Below are positions 55,261-59,932 of a stretch of DNA of 59,932 nt, one piece after another. Source of the DNA: Burkholderiales bacterium (GTDB lineage Bacteria; Pseudomonadota; Gammaproteobacteria; Burkholderiales; Burkholderiaceae_C). The translations under genes were made by a program, and so were the position numbers. The first letter of the stretch is position 1. Every line of letters begins with the position of its first letter. The notes under the pieces were generated by a model. That model searched no databases. It had not been told where the DNA came from and saw only the letters and a list, made by a program, of their open reading frames with translations. The stretch covers positions 1 through 59,932 of the forward strand of contig RXJW01000144.1 in NCBI GenBank assembly GCA_003963005.1. The letters are read 5' to 3'.

Positions 55261-55799
55261 TTCTTCAGCTTCTCGGCGGCCTTGAGCATCGCGTCGATGT
55301 GGCCATCGGGGTTCATGCTGGCATGCACGGCAGCGATCTTGCCGTCGGTGCCGATCAGGTAGGAGATGCGGTCGGCCATCGTGCCCGGCACCATCTTCAG
55401 GCCGGCGTCGTAGGACTTGATGACCTTGCCGTCGGCGTCCGCCGCCACGGCGAACTTGCTGCGGCAGGCCTCGACGCTGAACTTCTTCAGCGTGTCGATG
55501 TCGTCGTTGGACAGGCCGATGACGGTGGTGTTGAGCGCCTTGAACTTGTCGGTGGCCTCGGCGAACTGGTGCGCCTCGACCGTGCAGCCGCTCGTGAAGG
55601 CCTTGGGATAGAAGTACACGACGACCGGCCCTTTCTTGAGGGCCTCGGCGAGCTTGAAGGTGAAGGGCTGGCCGCCGACGGCGGCTTCGGCGCTGAATTC
55701 GGGGGCGGGCGCACCGACCGTCAACGCGGCATGGGCGGGCAGGGCCAGACCCAGCAGCAACGGCAGGGCGGACAGCAGGCGGGCGGGGAACGTCAGCAT
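55257..55799 (-). CDS. Periplasmic peroxiredoxin (BCP/PrxQ-like)
   Basis: A 180-residue precursor. Signal peptide about 1-24 (LPLLLGLALPAHA). The peroxidatic Cys72 lies in YPKAFTSGCTVEA, where the Pro, Thr and Cys of the PxxxTxxC motif are in place. The only other Cys is Cys112 (VEACRSKF), about 40 residues later. Classic BCP has its resolving Cys five residues away, so this protein follows the alternative PrxQ layout. It should reduce peroxides in the periplasm. The first gene of a two-gene unit with the amidase. Confidence 0.9.
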   Translation of the reverse strand: MLTFPARLLSALPLLLGLALPAHAALTVGAPAPEFSAEAAVGGQPFTFKLAEALKKGPVVVYFYPKAFTSGCTVEAHQFAEATDKFKALNTTVIGLSNDDIDTLKKFSVEACRSKFAVAADADGKVIKSYDAGLKMVPGTMADRISYLIGTDGKIAAVHASMNPDGHIDAMLKAAEKLKK

Positions 55800-55895
55800 A
55801 ACGACTCCAGAAGGTGAACAGTCACGTCGAACCGTCGCACGGCGGGGGCCGGCGACTCCTTAGTATCTGCGGCCAGGAATCCCGAGGTGAATTGC

Positions 55896-56768
55896 ATGAC
55901 TACTCCTTCCCGCTGCCGCGTGCCGGCGCTGGTGCTTCTGGTCTCCTCCTTGCTGGGCGGCTGCGGCGGCGTCGCCAGCATCGGCGAGGACATTGGCAAT
56001 GCGATCGGCGACGGCCTGATCTGCGGCCTGCGGAACTGCACCGAGTCGTCCCAGCTCAACCTTGACGAGATCAGCCCCCGCTTCACCGCCACCCAGGCGG
56101 CCGGCGACAACACCGTCGTCATCAGCGGCTCGCTGGGCAAGTCGGCCAACCTGCTGACAACCGTGCTGATGGCACCCGAAGAAAGCCTGCAGGCCAGCGT
56201 CGATGGCCGGGCCGACGTGCGGATGAGCAACCCTGACGGCAAGCGCTGGGACTACACCGCCCGCCTGGCCACCAGCAGCACGCAGCCGGTGGTGCGGGTG
56301 GTGTTCACGCGCGGCGGCGTTCGGCATGTCAGCGAGGTCACGCTGCCGGCTGCCATCGCCGTGCTGCAGCCCACGGGCAACCCGCTGCTGACGCGCTCCG
56401 GGGCAGCGCTGTCGGTGCGCCTGAACCAGTCGACGGCTGCCACCGCCTTCCCCACGGCGGATGGCACCTGCAGCCGCAGCGACGGCAGCAGCTTCGGGCT
56501 GGATGGCACCTCGCTGGTCGCCCAGGCCGAGGGCAATGTGCTGGGCGGCTACCGGCTGGACCCAGCTGCTGTGGACGCCAGCCTCACCGAGCGCAGCCGC
56601 AGCCTGAACAACAACGACACGCGCACGCCGGCCGTCACGCGCTGCGACATGGTCGTGACCTGGACGCAGGAAGTGCTGGGCACGACGCCGGCCACGATGA
56701 ACCGGCACGGTGTGATGCGCGGGCGGCGCACTGCCGCCCATGCGCTGACCTACGACGCGCGGCTCTGA
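55896..56768 (+). CDS. Hypothetical lipoprotein
   Basis: About 290 residues from MTTPSRC at 55896; an ATG at 55887 adds three residues. The signal ends in lipobox LLGGC (about 20-24). The mature part starts with a Gly/Ile-rich stretch and a Cys pair (LICGLRNC), then beta-rich segments with regular Thr/Val/Arg alternation (PVVRVVFTRGGVRHVSEVTLP). No family recognised. Its end overlaps the convergent bufC stop by 19 bases. Confidence 0.65.
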   Translation: MTTPSRCRVPALVLLVSSLLGGCGGVASIGEDIGNAIGDGLICGLRNCTESSQLNLDEISPRFTATQAAGDNTVVISGSLGKSANLLTTVLMAPEESLQASVDGRADVRMSNPDGKRWDYTARLATSSTQPVVRVVFTRGGVRHVSEVTLPAAIAVLQPTGNPLLTRSGAALSVRLNQSTAATAFPTADGTCSRSDGSSFGLDGTSLVAQAEGNVLGGYRLDPAAVDASLTERSRSLNNNDTRTPAVTRCDMVVTWTQEVLGTTPATMNRHGVMRGRRTAAHALTYDARL

Positions 56769-57535
56769 AGCAGGCCGTCGGCCAGCCAGCGCTGCAGCAG
56801 GCCGATGACGGCCGGCGCGGCGGCCTCGGAGTCGCCCAGCCGCGCGGCGGCCCGTTCACACAGGCCGGCAAAACGGTCGCCCTCGGCCACGGCGGCGAGC
56901 AGCGCGGCCTCCAGCGGCTCCAGCGAGCGCCAGCGCGTCTCCAGGCCCTGCCGCCAGGCCAGCAGTTCGTGGGCGTGGGGCACGGGCTCGGGCAACTCGG
57001 GCTGCGCATCACCGGACTCGGGGTCCCACTCGCGCAGCACGCGCCAGGCTGGCTCGATGGCATGCGTCAGCGCCACGCGCTGCACACTGGGCTGCAGGTG
57101 CAGCACCAGCCCGGCCCAGTCGTCCGGCGCGAGCCGGGCCAGCTCGGCAGCGTCCAGCAGCGGAGCCGCAGCGGCATCGAAGGCTCCGCGCAAGGCCCAG
57201 TCCATCCGGGCGAAGTCCGCGAGACTGGGGTGGGGCACGAGGTCCTCACCGGCCTGCGCCATGAACGCCGCCAGCCCGTCGCCGAACCAGCGGATGGACG
57301 GATGCCGGGGGGGGCGCGCCTGCAGGTAGGCATGCCCCAGCGCCTCGAAGGCCTCGTCGCCGAGTGCCCGGGCCAGCACGGTGAAGTTGTCGGTCAGGGC
57401 AGCCACGAGACGGGCCCGGTAGGCATGCCGGTAGGCCTGCAGGCCGAGCGCGTAGTGGCCCGCCAGCAGGCCGGAGGCGTCGGCCCCGTCGCGGATCGCG
57501 GCGGCCAGGCGCTGCTGGAGTTCGCTCGTCGTCAT
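56750..57535 (-). CDS. bufC: BufC/HvfC-family (DUF2063) RiPP maturation partner
   Basis: A 261-residue protein. The N-terminal DUF2063 domain has [62 protein letters not shown] motifs (RPPRHPS, WFGDGL) and [11 protein letters not shown]. In related systems (MbnC, HvfC, BufC) it binds and presents the precursor to the DUF692 iron enzyme. Its ATG overlaps the bufB stop by four bases, which fixes stoichiometric expression. No DoxX-type bufD follows; the next gene is convergent. Confidence 0.9.
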   Translation of the reverse strand: MTTSELQQRLAAAIRDGADASGLLAGHYALGLQAYRHAYRARLVAALTDNFTVLARALGDEAFEALGHAYLQARPPRHPSIRWFGDGLAAFMAQAGEDLVPHPSLADFARMDWALRGAFDAAAAPLLDAAELARLAPDDWAGLVLHLQPSVQRVALTHAIEPAWRVLREWDPESGDAQPELPEPVPHAHELLAWRQGLETRWRSLEPLEAALLAAVAEGDRFAGLCERAAARLGDSEAAAPAVIGLLQRWLADGLLQSRAS

Positions 57536-58353
57536 GCGGTGGCGGCCAGTCGTCGGGCCACGGCGAGTTCGGCCAGCAGGCTGTCCAGCGGCGGGATGTG
57601 GTCGTCGCGCTCGATCATGGTCGGCACCGCACCGAAGCGGCGGACGGCGTGCTGGTACAGCGCCCAGACCTCGTCGCGCACCGGGTGGTCGTGCGTGTCG
57701 ATGACGATGTCGCCGCGGTCCTCATGCCCGGCCAGGTGGATCTGCCGCACCGGGCCGACGGGGATGCCCGCCAGGTAGTCGAGCGGGTCGAAGCCGTGGT
57801 TGCGGCTCGACACGTAGATGTTGTTGACGTCCAGCAGCAACTCGGCGCCGGTGGCCTGGAGCAGCTGGGCGATGAAGTCCCACTCGGTCATCTCGTCGGC
57901 CGCGAAGCGCACGTAGCTCGACACGTTTTCCAGCACGAGCGGACGGCCGAGCACATCCTGCACCTGCGCGATGCGGCTGCCGACGTGATCGAGCGCCGCG
58001 CGGGTGAGCGGCACGGGCAGCAGGTCGTGCAACTGGCCGTGCGCATCGGCACTCCAGCAGAGGTGATCGGACACCCATCCCGGCTCCAGCCGGTCAGCCA
58101 GCGCCTTCAGCTCGCGCAGGTAGGCCGCATCCAGCGGTGCCGGCCCGGCGACCGACAGCGACACACCGTGCATCACCAGCGGGTAGTCCGCGCGGATGCG
58201 ATCCAGGTGCACCAGCGGCGGCCCGCCCGGCACCAGGTAGTTCTCGGAAATGATCTCCAGCCAGTCCGGCCGCACGCCTGCATCCACGCCCGCCTCGAAG
58301 GCCGCGTAATGCTCGACACGCAACCCCAGGCCAAAGCCTTGAATGATCGTCAT
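57532..58353 (-). CDS. bufB: BufB/MbnB-family (DUF692) multinuclear iron oxidase of a bufferin system
   Basis: About 273 residues from the ATG at 58353; the longer frame to 58518 crosses the bufA spacer. TIM-barrel metal ligands of DUF692 are in place: Glu33/Glu37 (EIISENY), His62 (MHGVSLS), Asp96-His97 (VSDHL), Glu142-Asn143 (LENVSSY), Asp175-Asn178 (DVNNIYVSS), His206 and His210 (HLAGH), and Glu248-Asp250 (IERDD). Such enzymes oxidise Cys in a small precursor to oxazolone/thioamide or thiooxazole groups that bind copper. Together with BufC it should modify the BufA peptide encoded just upstream. Confidence 0.93.
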   Translation of the reverse strand: MTIIQGFGLGLRVEHYAAFEAGVDAGVRPDWLEIISENYLVPGGPPLVHLDRIRADYPLVMHGVSLSVAGPAPLDAAYLRELKALADRLEPGWVSDHLCWSADAHGQLHDLLPVPLTRAALDHVGSRIAQVQDVLGRPLVLENVSSYVRFAADEMTEWDFIAQLLQATGAELLLDVNNIYVSSRNHGFDPLDYLAGIPVGPVRQIHLAGHEDRGDIVIDTHDHPVRDEVWALYQHAVRRFGAVPTMIERDDHIPPLDSLLAELAVARRLAATA

Positions 58354-58442
58354 GGCGTCAAAGAGGAAACGGCGCGGCGCCCAGCGCCCGCGCCTCATCC
58401 AGCAGCACCGGCGGATCTGGCTCCGCCAGTCCGCCCGGTGCG

Positions 58443-58474
58443 CCCCCTTGAGGGGGAGGCGCGTCAAGCGCCTC
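58443..58474 (-). repeat. Double hairpin in the bufA-bufB spacer
   Basis: Two adjacent inverted repeats, CCCCC/GGGGG around TTGA (58443-58456) and GAGGCGC/GCGCCTC around GTCAA (58456-58474), lie 11 bases after the bufA stop. The 131-bp spacer has no gene. On bufA-B-C mRNA they could partly end transcription or protect bufA mRNA, giving more precursor than enzyme. The sequence also resembles GC-rich dispersed repeats of Burkholderiales. Confidence 0.6.
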
Positions 58475-58484
58475 GGGGGTGGTC

Positions 58485-58739
58485 TTACTTCTCCACTTTG
58501 CCGCCGGCCTTGGTGCACTCATCGGCTGACTTCTTCGAGACCCAGCCCTGGCCCTTGCAGCCGTTCTGGCCCTTGCACTCGCTCTTGGCGGTCTTGCACT
58601 CGGAGGTGCCCTTGCAGCCGTTGATGCCGGAACACTTGACCATGCCGTCGGCCGCCAGGGCGGTCGTGGGGGCGGCGGTGGCGAAAAGGGCGGCTGCGGC
58701 CGCGGCGATGCTCAGGCCGGTCTTGAGGGATGCGTTCAT
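58485..58739 (-). CDS. bufA: Bufferin precursor peptide (BufA2-like)
   Basis: An 84-residue precursor from the ATG at 58739 (an ATG at 58751 adds four residues before the ribosome site). Signal peptide about 1-30 ([21 protein letters not shown]). The mature 54 residues carry six Cys at 36, 42, 48, 55, 61 and 75, in [32 protein letters not shown] and DECTKAGG. The paired CKG motifs are the likely modification and metal-binding sites. Bufferins are periplasmic copper-binding RiPPs made by BufB/BufC; here the three genes are in order A-B-C. It is probably induced by copper via an ECF sigma factor not in this window. Confidence 0.88.
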   Translation of the reverse strand: MNASLKTGLSIAAAAAALFATAAPTTALAADGMVKCSGINGCKGTSECKTAKSECKGQNGCKGQGWVSKKSADECTKAGGKVEK

Positions 58740-58749
58740 GGAGGACTCC

Positions 58750-58785
58750 AAAAAAAAAGGAAGTGGTTGAGATCGGGTTCACCAC
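58750..58785 (-). promoter_or_regulatory. Nine-T tract behind a weak stem in the bufA leader
   Basis: On the minus strand GTGGT...ACCAC (58785-58763) is followed by TTCC and nine T residues (58758-58750), directly before the GGAG ribosome site of bufA. The stem is short, so termination would be weak at best. The T-run is a possible slippage site that would change the spacing ahead of bufA. Confidence 0.35.
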
Positions 58786-58826
58786 AGGTCGACGTGGGAG
58801 CCTCCCGCATCGACTTGCCAGCGTGT

Positions 58827-58852
58827 GTCGGGGCGACCTGCACGGTCCTTAC
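58827..58852 (-). promoter_or_regulatory. Candidate ECF-sigma promoter of the bufferin operon
   Basis: The minus strand reads GTAAGG (58852-58847), 16 bases, then CGAC (58830-58827). This is close to GTAACC-N16-CGAA, the ECF SigF promoter reported from Caulobacter for related DUF692/DUF2063 operons: five of six and three of four positions match. It lies about 90 bases upstream of bufA. No ECF sigma or anti-sigma gene is in the window. Confidence 0.45.
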
Positions 58853-58962
58853 AGCTGGCGGGCAGATTCTGATGACCTGCCGTTATGACTGCAAGGACGG
58901 TCGGCATTCGTCGGGCCCCGTGCCAGCCGCTAGAGTCCGGCAGCTTGCCGCCGCCTTTTTCC

Positions 58963-59844
58963 ATGCTGAACACCGAAACCCCGAGCACCCGTCACCCCGA
59001 CCTGGACACCTACGCGACGCCGGCGCTGCTGGATGCCTTCATCGACGACCAGACCGCCGCAGTGGCTGCCGTGAAGGCGGCCTTGCCGCAGCTGGCCGCT
59101 GCCGTGGACGCCGCACTGCCGCGCATCCGCGCCGGCGGCCGCCTGCTGTATGCCGGCGCCGGCACGTCCGGGCGACTGGGTGTGCTGGACAGCGTGGAAC
59201 TGCACCCGACCTTCTCGTGGCCGCGCGAACGTGCCGTGGCGGTGATCGCCGGCGGGGCGGGTGCGATGTTTGTCGCGGTCGAAGGCGCCGAGGACGACCG
59301 TGCGCAGGGCGCCGCCGACCTCGCGGCGCTCCAGCCCGGCCCGAACGACGTCGCGCTGCTGCTGGCCGCGTCGGGCGGCACGCCCTACGTGCTCGGCGCG
59401 ATCGAGGCCGCCCGCGCCGCCGGTGCGCTGACCATCGGCTTCGCCAACAACCCGGGCGCGCCCGTCACCACGCAGGCGGACATCGGCATCACGCTGGACA
59501 CCGGCCCCGAGGTCATCTCCGGCAGCACACGGCTGAAGGCGGGCACGTCCCAGAAGATCGCGCTGAACACCTTCTCGTCGGCGCTGATGGTGAAGCTGCA
59601 CAAGGTCTACGGCAACCTGATGGTCGACCTGAAGGCGACGAATGCCAAGCTCGTGAAGCGGGCGCTGGCCCTGACCGTGCGCGCCAGCGGCGCCCCCGAG
59701 GCCGAGGCGCAGGCCGCGCTGGCGCAGTGCGACCATCACGTGAAGACGGCGCTGGTGATGCTCAAGCGCGGCGTGGGCGCCGCCGAGGCCCGTGCGCTGC
59801 TGGACGCAGCCGACGGCAGCGTGAGCCGGGCGCTGGGCGCATGA
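58963..59844 (+). CDS. murQ: N-acetylmuramic acid 6-phosphate etherase MurQ
   Basis: About 293 residues from the ATG at 58963; the longer frame to 58885 crosses the bufA promoter region. SIS-domain motifs are intact: AGGRLLYAGAGTSGRLGVLDSVE, AEDDRAQGAADLA, ASGGTPYVLGAIEAAR, NNPGAPVTTQADIGI and SGSTRLKAGTSQKIALN. The catalytic Glu is in the SVELHPTF or the AEDD segment. MurQ cleaves the lactyl ether of MurNAc-6-phosphate to GlcNAc-6-phosphate in cell-wall recycling. No anmK is adjacent. Divergent from bufABC across 223 bp. Confidence 0.95.
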   Translation: MLNTETPSTRHPDLDTYATPALLDAFIDDQTAAVAAVKAALPQLAAAVDAALPRIRAGGRLLYAGAGTSGRLGVLDSVELHPTFSWPRERAVAVIAGGAGAMFVAVEGAEDDRAQGAADLAALQPGPNDVALLLAASGGTPYVLGAIEAARAAGALTIGFANNPGAPVTTQADIGITLDTGPEVISGSTRLKAGTSQKIALNTFSSALMVKLHKVYGNLMVDLKATNAKLVKRALALTVRASGAPEAEAQAALAQCDHHVKTALVMLKRGVGAAEARALLDAADGSVSRALGA

Positions 59845-59932
59845 GCGCAGCGCCGGGCCGTCCCAAGCAAGCTCGCTCCCGCCTGGCGGGACAGCGCGGA
59901 GCGCGAAGGGTGCACCAGTGAGCGCAGCGCCG
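59842..59932. repeat. Dispersed 77-bp repeat unit at the right edge
   Basis: TGAGCGCAGCGCCG occurs at 59842 and again at 59919, a 77-bp period cut off by the window end. It shares the core GCGCCGGGCCGYCCCAAGC with the two repeats near 12 kb, so one dispersed family is present at both ends of the window. A short frame from the ATG at 59841 (26 codons, Arg/Pro/Ala-rich) is part of the repeat, not a credible gene. Confidence 0.7.

Noticed and set aside
59841..59921. 26-codon ORF after murQ
   Set aside because: It lies wholly inside the dispersed repeat, with Arg/Pro/Ala composition and no ribosome site of its own.

Overview
This window reads as chromosome of a high-GC betaproteobacterium of the order Burkholderiales, most like the Rubrivivax/Roseateles/Leptothrix group. 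The signs are strong G/C bias at third codon positions, the lptD-surA-rsmA block, a metX-metW pair, type 2 pyrF, and families typical of that order. I see no rRNA, tRNA, CRISPR array, insertion sequence, integrase or phage gene. The window looks like core and lineage-specific chromosome, not an island. Both ends are cut: a membrane-anchored AraC-type regulator runs off the left edge, and a short dispersed repeat follows murQ at the right edge.

Layout. 1-5.4 kb (minus strand): lptD, surA and rsmA for outer-membrane assembly and ribosome maturation, ending in the AraC-type regulator; pdxA, often between surA and rsmA in relatives, is absent. 5.4-8.5 kb: a C-terminal remnant of the sugar kinase AmgK, a LysR regulator and an M20 peptidase. 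8.6-11.9 kb: three exported proteins in a row, namely an unknown lipoprotein, a nine-repeat MORN protein and a tiny lysine-rich secreted peptide. 11.9-14.1 kb: a tandem 144-bp repeat, then metW and metX behind a SAM-II-type riboswitch with its own terminator and promoter. 14-18.6 kb: a chemoreceptor and a one-permease YbhGFSR-type exporter. 18.6-35.4 kb: sppA, a membrane-anchored GltB-like flavoprotein, a degenerate response regulator, a glutathione transferase, a DUF898/M48 pair, purB, a GNAT protein, a PAS-GGDEF-EAL protein, pyrF, a hybrid histidine kinase and a queuosine-precursor transporter.

35.6-47.6 kb carries a TonB-dependent receptor and two separate molybdenum hydroxylases: an IorAB-type two-subunit exported enzyme, and a CoxSLM-type three-subunit enzyme with a form II active site and a divergent XdhC maturation factor. 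Between them lies an esterase-fold protein that lacks its nucleophile serine. 47.6-55.8 kb holds an exported beta-propeller, a Tyr/Pro-rich secreted protein, two glutathione transferases, a Rossmann-like protein of unknown role, an amidase and a periplasmic peroxiredoxin.

55.9-59.9 kb ends with a lipoprotein, a bufferin-type RiPP metallophore operon (bufA precursor, bufB DUF692, bufC DUF2063) and murQ. A candidate extracytoplasmic-function sigma promoter precedes bufA, and the bufA leader carries a nine-T tract.

The strongest points for a second look are the SAM-II riboswitch unit at metX, the bufferin operon and its leader, the truncated AmgK beside lptD (with murQ elsewhere in the window), the exported lipoprotein/MORN/lysine-rich peptide cluster, and the serine-less esterase. 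All functional calls are from reading the sequence and memory of the families; no search was run.
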